Positions 1 to 5,279 of a stretch of 5,647 nucleotides of DNA are shown piece by piece. Origin of the DNA: Anaerolineae bacterium. Its GTDB lineage: Bacteria > Chloroflexota > Anaerolineae > Aggregatilineales > Phototrophicaceae. Positions within the stretch are counted from its first letter, which is position 1. Every line of letters begins with the position of its first letter. A program made the position numbers and the translations under genes. Below the pieces are notes generated by a model. It saw only the letters and a list, made by a program, of their open reading frames with translations. It was not told where the DNA came from and did not search any database. The stretch spans positions 1 to 5,647 of the forward strand of contig JANQRM010000015.1 in NCBI GenBank assembly GCA_028284565.1. The letters run 5' to 3'.

Positions 1-504
1 ACTCAGCGCATCAATCGGCAAGTCATAATCGGCTTGAGTGAATCCCAGCATCGCCAATAACTCACGGACATGGCTCGCATGTCGATGTCCATTCATCCGT
101 TCATAGCGTCGTAGTGCGTCATCTTGTTGTTCAAGCACTCGAGTCAGACGCAAATCATCACTATAAACCTCCTCATCAATCAGCAAGGCTTCAATCTGAT
201 CGAGTTCCTCATCCACCTCACGCAACACATCTGGCAGAATCATGGCTTCGTCAATCAATGTCCCACCAGAGACCAAGTGAACATCTTGCTCTAAATAGCC
301 CACGCGGATTCCATTTTGTCGCGTGATATTGCCCGCTTCGAGTTCGACCTCGCCGAATATCGCCTTGAGCAAGGTCGATTTGCCTGCCCCATTCGGACCA
401 ACTAGACCAATGCGGTCTGTATCACCCAGCACCCATGTGAGGTCACGGAAAATCTCACGTCCGATAAAGTTGACGGCAATCTGATTAATGTGGAGGATGT
501 GCAT
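1..504 (-). CDS. ABC-F family ATPase, N-terminal 168 codons (cut by window edge)
   Basis: Cytosolic ABC-F proteins have two ATPase domains and no membrane part; they act on the ribosome as translation factors or antibiotic-protection factors. The visible protein starts at the ATG ending at 504, with AAAGGA (513-518) 8 nt upstream. Residues 33-44 give the Walker A motif GLVGPNGAGKST and residues 69-74 the Q-loop (GYLEQD). Residues 90-150 are charged and helical, in the ABC-F 'arm' position of the first nucleotide-binding domain. The sequence leaves the window at DALS, which should be the first residues of the LSGG signature, so Walker B, the inter-domain linker and the second ATPase domain are not seen. 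There is no membrane segment, which argues against an exporter. The ABC-F subgroup (Uup, EttA, YfmR or resistance type) cannot be decided from this part. An intrinsic terminator lies just upstream, so expression needs readthrough, attenuation control or a promoter within about 50 bp. Confidence 0.92.
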   Translation of the reverse strand, partial: MHILHINQIAVNFIGREIFRDLTWVLGDTDRIGLVGPNGAGKSTLLKAIFGEVELEAGNITRQNGIRVGYLEQDVHLVSGGTLIDEAMILPDVLREVDEELDQIEALLIDEEVYSDDLRLTRVLEQQDDALRRYERMNGHRHASHVRELLAMLGFTQADYDLPIDALS

Positions 505-512
505 GTGTTTTG

Positions 513-518
513 TCCTTT
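513..518 (-). promoter_or_regulatory. Ribosome binding site of the ABC-F gene
   Basis: AAAGGA on the minus strand lies 8 nt before the ATG at 504. It supports this start, after which the protein begins MHILHINQIAVNF, the usual opening beta-strand of an ABC domain. Confidence 0.7.
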
Positions 519-553
519 CTTTATTAAGGGACGCAAGCACCCGCACGGCAAAC

Positions 554-577
554 AAAAAAACGGGCAGTTGCGCCCGT
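554..577 (-). terminator. Intrinsic terminator between the propeller gene and the ABC-F gene
   Basis: Read on the minus strand, ACGGGC and GCCCGT form a 6-bp GC-rich stem around a 6-nt loop (GCAACT), directly followed by a run of six more T. It lies 150 nt downstream of the stop at 727, so it most simply ends the epimerase-propeller transcript. It is also only about 50 nt before the ABC-F start codon, so it could act as an attenuator in that gene's leader. The plus-strand reading has no T-run after the hairpin. Confidence 0.85.
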
Positions 578-726
578 CATTATCTCAATCTTGGTTCAAT
601 CGTGTTCGGTGACTAGGCGCGCGAAAACATCACGCCCAATTCAGAGGAAATATTGCTCAAATTAAAAATCGAAGTTTGATTAACGTATATCATGTGTATC
701 ATTCAATCATAGCTTAGGGATTTTGT
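578..726 (-). other. Intergenic stretch or possible ABC-F leader, no confirmed gene
   Basis: The 150 bp between the propeller stop and the terminator are AT-rich and contain no clear promoter pair. A GATAAT hexamer (minus strand) just before the hairpin resembles a -10 box but has no matching -35. A 29-codon ORF starts at the ATG ending at 702 and stops at 613, with no Shine-Dalgarno. If transcribed with the downstream gene it could be a leader peptide, but nothing beyond its position supports that. Confidence 0.3.
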
Positions 727-1950
727 CTAGTCAGCATTTGGCAGAGGACGAATGAAATACAAGGTCCCGCCATCCACGCTCAACACAATCCAGCCTTCGG
801 GACTCACGGCAACATCAAAAGGATGATTGGGATAGATACCCGCCCCAATAGGCGCAAGGTTGGCATTAAGCGGATTCATAAAGTAGCGTTGAAAGGTGGC
901 ATAGGGTTGATAACTATAATTCGCCGCCAGCAAATTATCATAGGGAACCAGCGTTTCCACACCCATAACCTCATCTGCTTCGAAATGCACTGCCGCCAAG
1001 TGATAGCCAGCAAAATTTAAATCGTCAGGTCGTCCCGCAAAAACCGTGAGCAATGTACCGTTGAGGTCAGCCAGAGTATCCGATTGATAAGAAGCCACTC
1101 CCACCGGAGCAGCTAAGGTCGCCACATGCACATTAGCTAGGTGGATGGAGTCGCAATCGAAGTCATCCGATAAAACGGTATCTAACTCATTGTCTTTTCC
1201 GCGACAAAACGGAAAGCCATAGTGGTCGCCCATGACCACCCGACTGAGTTCATCGGCAAACGCACCATCATCCAATGATGGAACGCTATCCATCGTCCAG
1301 ATGTCACTATCATGAAACGCTAAATCTGCTGGAAAGCGAAAGCCCTGTGCCACAATCTGCTTATCATCCCCATCCAAATGAAAGCTGAGGATTGCGCCAT
1401 ATTCAGGATTATCCCAGACACACAAATCACAAGGCGCACTAATCGAAACATAAATCCGTTCTTCATCAGGATGAATGGCAATTCCCCGCCTCCAGAAGCC
1501 GCCGATTAGTGCTGGCAAATCCTCAATCAAGTTCACAGATTCACCATCAGCCCAGCGAATGACCTGCTCACCCGCCACCACATAGAGCGCACCCTCATAA
1601 AAATCTAGCCCACTTGGATAGTTGAGGTTAGCCAATATCACATCTGTTGTATCAGGGAAACCATTACCATCGCTATCGGTTAAGGTGATGACCGTTCCGC
1701 GATTCGGATTGGTGGCATAGAGTGTGCCATCGGGTGCATACACAAGTGAAGTCAGGGAGAGATTGCCGAGTTCAGGGTCATGAAATGCCGTTTCCAAGCA
1801 CCAGCGCGTCCCATCAATACGGATGATGTTCTCAAAATTCGGACGCAAGTCACATTCAATATCTAGGGCATCTTGAGCATGGACATTTTGCAACCCCACT
1901 ACTAGAGCAAAGACGAAAATCAACCGCCAGTGCGCGTAGACACTGCACAT
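727..1950 (-). CDS. Secreted six-bladed propeller of the PQQ-dependent glucose/sorbosone dehydrogenase family
   Basis: Relatives are exported quinoprotein dehydrogenases that oxidise sugars with PQQ and calcium. From the ATG ending at 1950 the protein has 407 residues. Residues 1-25 are a signal peptide: a short start with one Arg, the core LIFVFALVVGL and a cleavage site after NVHA. Family marks are a calcium-loop-like DSDGNGFPD (92-100), YVSISAPCDLC (167-177), the strand GFRFPADLAFHDSDIW (203-218) and DELSRVVMGDHYGFPFC (233-249). In sorbosone-dehydrogenase-like proteins a Gly-Gly-His-His segment usually precedes the YVS strand; here it reads GGFWRR (150-155), so the likely catalytic histidine is missing and activity is uncertain. 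Several cysteines (33, 51, 174, 177, 249) could form disulfides after export. The frame stays open upstream: a GTG ending at 1986 has AAAGGG 7 nt before it, and a TTG ends at 2004. I prefer the ATG because it gives a normal-length signal peptide, though its GGCGG ribosome site is weak. It follows the epimerase gene closely and probably shares its transcript. Confidence 0.8.
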   Translation of the reverse strand: MCSVYAHWRLIFVFALVVGLQNVHAQDALDIECDLRPNFENIIRIDGTRWCLETAFHDPELGNLSLTSLVYAPDGTLYATNPNRGTVITLTDSDGNGFPDTTDVILANLNYPSGLDFYEGALYVVAGEQVIRWADGESVNLIEDLPALIGGFWRRGIAIHPDEERIYVSISAPCDLCVWDNPEYGAILSFHLDGDDKQIVAQGFRFPADLAFHDSDIWTMDSVPSLDDGAFADELSRVVMGDHYGFPFCRGKDNELDTVLSDDFDCDSIHLANVHVATLAAPVGVASYQSDTLADLNGTLLTVFAGRPDDLNFAGYHLAAVHFEADEVMGVETLVPYDNLLAANYSYQPYATFQRYFMNPLNANLAPIGAGIYPNHPFDVAVSPEGWIVLSVDGGTLYFIRPLPNAD

Positions 1951-2025
1951 TGTCGCAGAGACCGCCAAGTGAACACGATGATACACGACCAAACCCTTTA
2001 TCAATATCTAGCCATCGACTTGATA

Positions 2026-3063
2026 TTAGAAGACCATCTTTGCCAATTTCAAAATCCCCTGTCCCCACGGAACCCGATGCGACACCCCGCTTTGGTTCTC
2101 AAACGTTGCCAGATTATCGAGATACCATTGGTAATTGCGGATAAGCGCGTCCTTGTTGGAATATTTCGGATCAAACCCCAGCACCTGTTCCGCCTTCTCA
2201 ATCGAGACAAAGGAGTCTTTATTCGCCGTCTCATACACCCATTTATATAAAGGAGACAGATTAAATTTCTCTAGCAAGCGCAACGTCCATATCGCAGGTT
2301 CGGCAGGTAAGCCGATGATGCGCTTGCCATGTCCAGCATAATCAAGCACGGCTTGATAATCCTCACGGAAGGTCGTGAATTCACGTGCGCCGATGTTAAA
2401 GGTGTCATCGACTTTTTCCGCTTCGAGCGTTGCACACAGATAAATCGAATCACAAAGGTCTTCGACATCTAACAGTTGGTAGCGGTTGTGTCCATTGCCC
2501 AGCACGGGGAAGTTCTTACCATCTTTCGCCCAATCATAGAGCAAAGCAAACACGCCCAAGCGTTCCGGTCCGATGAAGGACTTGGGACGAATCACCGAGA
2601 TAATCATGCCCTTTTCACGATATTCGATACAGACTTCTTCCGCTTTGATTTTCGATTCACCATAAGGACCGACGCCATCCAGCTTGTCATCTTCATAGAG
2701 TGGATGATGGTCAGGAATGCCATACACGGCTGTCGATGAGATATGAATAAAGCGTTGGACTCCATGCTGATGCGCCGAATCGACGACATTGCGTGTGCCA
2801 TCAATATCCGTCGAATAAATCTCTTCGGGCTTATAGAGTGGCAAGGCGGCGGCGGTATGCACCACAATATCCACCCCTTCCATTGCTTTATCCACTGCCG
2901 AGCGATCCCGAATATCGCCTCGAATCTCTGTAATTTGGTCGCGTTCTGGATAATCAAAATCGGCTATATCAATCGAGGTGACGCTGTGTCCGCGCTCTAA
3001 TAAATAGCGAACCAAATTAATGCCGAGGAATCCCGCCCCGCCGGTAATTAGATAATGTGCCAT
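2026..3063 (-). CDS. NAD-dependent epimerase/dehydratase (extended SDR family)
   Basis: Extended short-chain dehydrogenases of this kind are cytosolic Rossmann enzymes acting on nucleotide sugars or on 3-beta-hydroxysteroid-like substrates. The 345 residues show TGGAGFLG (7-14) for dinucleotide binding, Asp32 at the end of the second strand (preference for NAD over NADP), GDIRD (49-53) near the adenine, HTAA (69-72), the catalytic-side ISSTAVYG (108-115) and the active-site Tyr134-GES-Lys138. The later [12 protein letters not shown] and [12 protein letters not shown] segments are typical of the substrate half. Length is normal and no membrane segment is clear. GGAGG (3074-3078) lies 10 nt before the ATG, supporting the start. 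The propeller gene follows 75 nt downstream of the stop (22 nt if its longest frame is used), which suggests a two-gene operon ending at the terminator at 554-577. The substrate cannot be read from the sequence. Confidence 0.93.
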   Translation of the reverse strand: MAHYLITGGAGFLGINLVRYLLERGHSVTSIDIADFDYPERDQITEIRGDIRDRSAVDKAMEGVDIVVHTAAALPLYKPEEIYSTDIDGTRNVVDSAHQHGVQRFIHISSTAVYGIPDHHPLYEDDKLDGVGPYGESKIKAEEVCIEYREKGMIISVIRPKSFIGPERLGVFALLYDWAKDGKNFPVLGNGHNRYQLLDVEDLCDSIYLCATLEAEKVDDTFNIGAREFTTFREDYQAVLDYAGHGKRIIGLPAEPAIWTLRLLEKFNLSPLYKWVYETANKDSFVSIEKAEQVLGFDPKYSNKDALIRNYQWYLDNLATFENQSGVSHRVPWGQGILKLAKMVF

Positions 3064-3073
3064 CGGCGTACTG

Positions 3074-3078
3074 CCTCC
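3074..3078 (-). promoter_or_regulatory. Ribosome binding site of the epimerase gene
   Basis: A full GGAGG on the minus strand, 10 nt before the ATG at 3063. It is the strongest Shine-Dalgarno in the window and fixes the start. Confidence 0.75.
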
Positions 3079-3110
3079 GTTGTGTGTTCATCACAAGTCA
3101 TCCATACGAA

Positions 3111-3141
3111 AGGAAAGGGCGACTGGAAATCCAAACCGCCC
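3111..3141 (-). terminator. Hairpin with broken T-run: weak terminator of MerR-A or leader hairpin of the epimerase
   Basis: On the minus strand GGGCG pairs with CGCCC (3117-3141), with a smaller inner TGGA/TCCA stem, followed by TTTCCTTT. It lies 46 nt after the MerR-A stop. The internal loop and interrupted T-run make it a poorer terminator than the two others in the window. The candidate epimerase promoter lies just upstream, which would place this hairpin at the very 5' end of that mRNA. Confidence 0.4.
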
Positions 3142-3151
3142 CGTTCTTCCT

Positions 3152-3180
3152 ATTGTGTGAGCATTCTCAGTTTCGGTCAA
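3152..3180 (-). promoter_or_regulatory. Candidate sigma-70-type promoter of the epimerase operon
   Basis: TTGACC (3175-3180), a 17-bp spacer and CACAAT (3152-3157) on the minus strand match five and four of six consensus bases. Transcription would start near 3145, about 80 nt before the epimerase ATG. The spacer has ordinary length and no dyad like those of the MerR promoters, so regulation by the neighbouring MerR proteins is not suggested. Confidence 0.4.
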
Positions 3181-3186
3181 TAGTGT

Positions 3187-4017
3187 CTATTGAGGCTCAA
3201 TAATCACTTGCAACTCTGTGACAAAGTCTGCTTCAGGGACATAGTGCATCGGACCCTTATGGTGAATAGCCCGTTGCTCATGACACGATTGATAGCCATT
3301 CTCATATGCCCAACGCTCTAGCAAGACTGCCTTTCCAAACAATTTCGCCTCGCCATGACCTTCGACCACAAGCGTAGCCGCTATGACGGTTGGCATGGTC
3401 GTCAGTTCAAGGGTTTCGCCATTCGCCAAGTTCACATCATCCGCTTGTTCATCCGTCACAGGCACGACGAAGGCAAATTCATAATTGTCGGGATTGACCG
3501 CTTCTCCATAGACCGCCCCCATATACTGTCCCGTGTGCTTGATGTCGCCTTTAGCGATCAGTTGGTTGATTTCCTCCGCCATCGTCGGGATTTGATGTTC
3601 CACAGGGCGAAAACGGTGGTAGAGTGCTTTGAACGATGGAATTTCTTTGACGATAACATCTAACTCAGGCATGTTGTCCTCCGATTGAATCATATTTAAG
3701 TGAAATTCAACCATTGCCAGTCGTTTTTGGTCGTCTCGGACTCGTTGCTCCAATTCCGCTTGCTTGAGTCGAAACATGCCACGCAGTTCCTCAAGGTTCA
3801 TCTCCGAGTTGAGCATGATGCCAATTTGTTCCAACGACATCCCCATCTCTTTGAGTGCCATGATTCGATGCGCGCGGGGCAACTGTTTCAAAGTGTAGTA
3901 GCGATACCCTGTGAACTTGTCAACGTCAGCAGGTTTCAAAAGACCGATGTTGTCATAGATGTGGAGTGCTTTGATACTGATTTGGCTCAGGCGTGAAAAA
4001 TCACCAATCTTGAGCAT
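3187..4017 (-). CDS. MerR family regulator with GyrI-like ligand-binding domain (MerR-A)
   Basis: MerR proteins bind promoters with long spacers as dimers and twist them to activate transcription when a ligand binds; those with a GyrI-like C-terminus (BmrR type) usually sense hydrophobic, often cationic, compounds. This protein has 276 residues. Residues 1-70 are the winged helix-turn-helix (MLKIGDFSRLS, then SIKALHIYD and FTGYRYY), 75-113 form a long dimerisation helix rich in charged residues, and 117-276 are the GyrI-like domain ending in VTELQVII. The usual LRYYD at the end of the recognition helix reads LHIYD, which is unusual. In the last strands, where relatives often have an Arg-Glu pair, it has Arg-Ala. 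A longer frame opens at a TTG ending at 4029, but that TTG overlaps the GGAG ribosome site, so the ATG ending at 4017 is the start. It is the tandem paralogue of the gene at 4343-5179 and has its own MerR-type promoter. A role as autoregulator is inferred; its ligand and other targets are unknown. Confidence 0.92.
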   Translation of the reverse strand: MLKIGDFSRLSQISIKALHIYDNIGLLKPADVDKFTGYRYYTLKQLPRAHRIMALKEMGMSLEQIGIMLNSEMNLEELRGMFRLKQAELEQRVRDDQKRLAMVEFHLNMIQSEDNMPELDVIVKEIPSFKALYHRFRPVEHQIPTMAEEINQLIAKGDIKHTGQYMGAVYGEAVNPDNYEFAFVVPVTDEQADDVNLANGETLELTTMPTVIAATLVVEGHGEAKLFGKAVLLERWAYENGYQSCHEQRAIHHKGPMHYVPEADFVTELQVIIEPQ

Positions 4018-4042
4018 GAGATTCTCCAAATGTGACTTGCTT
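3641..4042 (-). repeat. Direct repeat copy A: 5' part and leader of MerR-A
   Basis: This 402-nt segment aligns without gaps to 4803-5204 (constant offset of 1162). It spans codons 1-126 and 25 nt of leader. Identity is uneven: over 3656-3747 only 3 of 92 bases differ, and the leader part (4018-4042) is identical, while the stretch coding for residues 19-32 (3922-3963) is strongly diverged. Confidence 0.9.
4023..4027 (-). promoter_or_regulatory. Ribosome binding site that decides the MerR-A start
   Basis: GGAGA lies 5 nt before the ATG at 4017. The same sequence at the same distance precedes the paralogue. It overlaps the in-frame TTG at 4027-4029, which rules that codon out as the start. Confidence 0.85.
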
Positions 4043-4052
4043 GGTTGAGTTA

Positions 4053-4067
4053 AGAAGACTGCCTTCT
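4053..4067 (-). repeat. Inverted repeat at the start of the MerR-A transcript
   Basis: On the minus strand AGAAG and CTTCT flank GCAGT, giving a 5-bp hairpin with a 5-nt loop, or a short dyad in DNA. It occupies about +1 to +15 relative to the predicted transcription start. The identical 15 bases occur at the same place before the paralogue (5225-5239). Confidence 0.7.
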
Positions 4068-4074
4068 AATTTCA

Positions 4075-4105
4075 AGTATGTGGTCTTCCCTAGTGTAAGA
4101 GTCAA
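4075..4105 (-). promoter_or_regulatory. MerR-type promoter and operator of MerR-A (19-bp spacer)
   Basis: TTGACT (4100-4105) and CATACT (4075-4080) are separated by 19 bp on the minus strand. A 19-bp spacer is too long for good unaided transcription and is the hallmark of promoters activated by MerR proteins. The spacer contains the imperfect dyad TCTTACACTAGGGAAGA (4084-4100), with outer arms TCTT/AAGA. Position and spacer composition recall the bmr operator bound by BmrR (from memory). The paralogue's promoter has the same two hexamers and the same spacer length, which makes chance unlikely. Autoregulation, or cross-regulation by the other copy, is inferred. Confidence 0.8.
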
Positions 4106-4140
4106 GCACTTCATCACAATTCGTATGTCTGTCTCGATTC

Positions 4141-4170
4141 AAAAAAGGACGTAGCCTCTTCGCTACGTCC
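4141..4170 (-). terminator. Strong intrinsic terminator behind MerR-B and the small ORF
   Basis: On the minus strand a perfect 9-bp stem (GGACGTAGC with GCTACGTCC, 4147-4170) closes a 6-nt loop and is followed by six T. It lies 9 nt after the stop of the small ORF and 36 nt before the -35 box of MerR-A, so it separates the two regulators into independent transcription units. Confidence 0.9.
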
Positions 4171-4179
4171 CTATTTCAA

Positions 4180-4335
4180 TTATCCCCAATAGTTGACTTT
4201 ATTTCGGATTGTCTCGTCATCTCGCCACAGTTGGTCGCAATACAGGTTTGAATGGCCATCAGCCATTCTGTTGCAACTCCACTCCCCCAGTACTTGAAGA
4301 ATGAAAACCCACAACTTGCGCGGAAAACTTGGCAT
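4180..4335 (-). CDS. Possible small protein of 51 residues downstream of MerR-B
   Basis: I do not recognise this ORF. It begins at an ATG 7 nt after the MerR-B stop and ends 9 nt before a strong terminator, so it fills the gap almost exactly. Residues 1-20 include a short hydrophobic, Trp-containing stretch (LWVFILQVLGEW); the rest is polar, with Cys21, Cys33 and four tryptophans in all, ending in NKVNYWG. The only ribosome-site candidate is the weak purine run GAAGAAGAA at the end of the MerR-B gene. It is too short for codon use to be decisive. It could be a co-transcribed small protein, a decayed gene, or simply an open frame in the 3' UTR. Confidence 0.3.
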   Translation of the reverse strand: MPSFPRKLWVFILQVLGEWSCNRMADGHSNLYCDQLWRDDETIRNKVNYWG

Positions 4336-4342
4336 CCGTACA

Positions 4343-5179
4343 CTATTCTTCTTCACTTTTACGTTCGACTACAACCTGCAACTCTGTCACGCGTTCATTT
4401 GGCGGTGTAATGTGTGGCGGTTCATACTGAACTGACCGCATTTCATTACACAAGGTATAGCCATTTTCGATTGCCCAACGTTGCACTAAGACTTTCTTTT
4501 CGATGAGTTGCTTGTTGCTATAACCATTAAGCAGCATTGTCACGGCTGTCACAGAAGGTAATTCTTGCACCTTCAATGTTCCTTTCGTTGGTAAGACGAA
4601 ATCTTCTGCCTCTTGATGGACGGGTATAGCAAAAGCAAATTCATAATCATCAGGATTGACTTCATCCCCATAGAAAATGCCTATGGGATAAGAAGCAGGG
4701 ACGAAATCTTTGTTTTTGTATGCTTTATAAATCTCGTCACCGATCTGTTCAATTTGGTCTCCTGTGACTCGAACACTCATATAAAGAGCGTGGAATGCTT
4801 CGATTTCTTTGACAATGACATCTAACTCAGGCATGTTGTCCTCCGATTGAATCATGTTTAAGTGAAATTCAACCATCGCCAGTCGTTTTTGGTCGTCTCG
4901 TACTCGTTGTTCAATCTCAGCCTGTTTCAGTCGGAACATCCCCCGAAGTTCCTCTAGGCTCATCTCCGTGTTGAGCATGATGCCGATTTGCTCCAGCGAC
5001 ATGCCCATTTCTTTGAGTGCCATGATACGGTGAGCGCGAGGCAATTGCTTCAAAGTGTAATAGCGATACCCTGTGAACTTGTCAGTATGCTCCGGTTGGA
5101 TAAGACCCAAATCATCGTAGTGGCGCAAGGCTTTAATGCTGATTTGGCTCAGGCGTGAAAAATCACCAATCTTAAGCAT
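4343..5179 (-). CDS. MerR family regulator with GyrI-like ligand-binding domain (MerR-B)
   Basis: This is the paralogue of the regulator at 3187-4017, with the same presumed role as a ligand-responsive dimeric activator. It has 278 residues: winged helix-turn-helix at 1-70 (here with a more normal LRHYDDLGLIQP), dimerisation helix at 75-113, and GyrI-like domain from about 117, with NPDDYEFAFAIPV and VTELQVVV as shared strands and an extra acidic tail (KSEEE). It matches the paralogue exactly at residues 1-18 and at 90 of 93 positions over 34-126, but differs at 9 of 14 over 19-32; the ligand domains agree only moderately. Arg-Ser stands where relatives often have Arg-Glu near the end. The frame is open to an ATG ending at 5263, but that lies inside the promoter spacer, so the ATG ending at 5179, with GGAGA 5 nt before it, is the start. 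It is divergent from prfA and carries its own 19-bp-spacer promoter. Confidence 0.92.
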   Translation of the reverse strand: MLKIGDFSRLSQISIKALRHYDDLGLIQPEHTDKFTGYRYYTLKQLPRAHRIMALKEMGMSLEQIGIMLNTEMSLEELRGMFRLKQAEIEQRVRDDQKRLAMVEFHLNMIQSEDNMPELDVIVKEIEAFHALYMSVRVTGDQIEQIGDEIYKAYKNKDFVPASYPIGIFYGDEVNPDDYEFAFAIPVHQEAEDFVLPTKGTLKVQELPSVTAVTMLLNGYSNKQLIEKKVLVQRWAIENGYTLCNEMRSVQYEPPHITPPNERVTELQVVVERKSEEE

Positions 5180-5204
5180 GAGATTCTCCAAATGTGACTT
5201 GCTT
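4803..5204 (-). repeat. Direct repeat copy B: 5' part and leader of MerR-B
   Basis: Partner of 3641-4042, aligned without gaps over codons 1-126 and 25 nt of leader. Beyond 5204 the match continues only in blocks: a 15-nt inverted repeat, the -10 and the -35. The leader is 10 nt longer here than in copy A (20 versus 10 nt between the two conserved blocks). Confidence 0.9.
5185..5189 (-). promoter_or_regulatory. Ribosome binding site that decides the MerR-B start
   Basis: GGAGA is 5 nt before the ATG at 5179, the same as in the paralogue. It shows that the longer open frame reaching 5263 is not the translated form. Confidence 0.85.
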
Positions 5205-5224
5205 AGGTTGAATATGTTATGTAT

Positions 5225-5239
5225 AGAAGACTGCCTTCT
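5225..5239 (-). repeat. Inverted repeat at the start of the MerR-B transcript
   Basis: The same 15 bases as at 4053-4067 (AGAAG, GCAGT, CTTCT on the minus strand), again beginning near the predicted +1. In this copy GCAGTCT also mirrors an AGACTGC on the other side of the -10 box, 17 nt away, so the -10 is bracketed by a 7-bp inverted repeat. Confidence 0.7.
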
Positions 5240-5246
5240 GACTCTT

Positions 5247-5277
5247 AGTATGCAGTCTCCCATAATAGGCGAGTCAA
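5247..5277 (-). promoter_or_regulatory. MerR-type promoter and operator of MerR-B (19-bp spacer)
   Basis: TTGACT (5272-5277), a 19-bp spacer and CATACT (5247-5252) on the minus strand repeat the MerR-A promoter exactly in hexamers and spacing. The spacer dyad TCGCCTATTATGGGAGA (5256-5272) sits in the same place but differs in sequence from the MerR-A dyad. The predicted start is near 5240, giving a leader of about 60 nt. Confidence 0.8.
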
Positions 5278-5279
5278 GG

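Noticed and set aside
613..702. 29-codon ORF before the ABC-F terminator annotated as a gene
   Set aside because: There is no Shine-Dalgarno and no similarity I recognise; kept only as a hypothesis about leader control.
1951..2004. Longer starts of the propeller gene (GTG at 1986, TTG at 2004)
   Set aside because: They would put 12 or 18 extra residues before an already complete signal peptide. The GTG has a fair AAAGGG ribosome site, so it remains a possible alternative.
1930..2250. A 106-codon plus-strand frame opposite the epimerase and propeller genes
   Set aside because: It is antisense to two clear genes and lacks a ribosome site and any family resemblance.
4018..4029. TTG start adding four residues to MerR-A
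   Set aside because: The TTG overlaps the Shine-Dalgarno sequence of the better ATG at 4017.
4193..4221. Plus-strand TTGACT near 4193 as a promoter
   Set aside because: No -10-like hexamer occurs at a suitable distance, and no plus-strand gene follows.
3641..5204. The direct repeats as a mobile element or transposon ends
   Set aside because: The repeats are the coding 5' halves and leaders of two paralogous regulators; there is no transposase, terminal inverted repeat or target duplication.
5180..5263. N-terminal extension of MerR-B to the ATG at 5263
   Set aside because: The extension covers the -10 box and leader; the paralogue and the GGAGA site both place the start at 5179.
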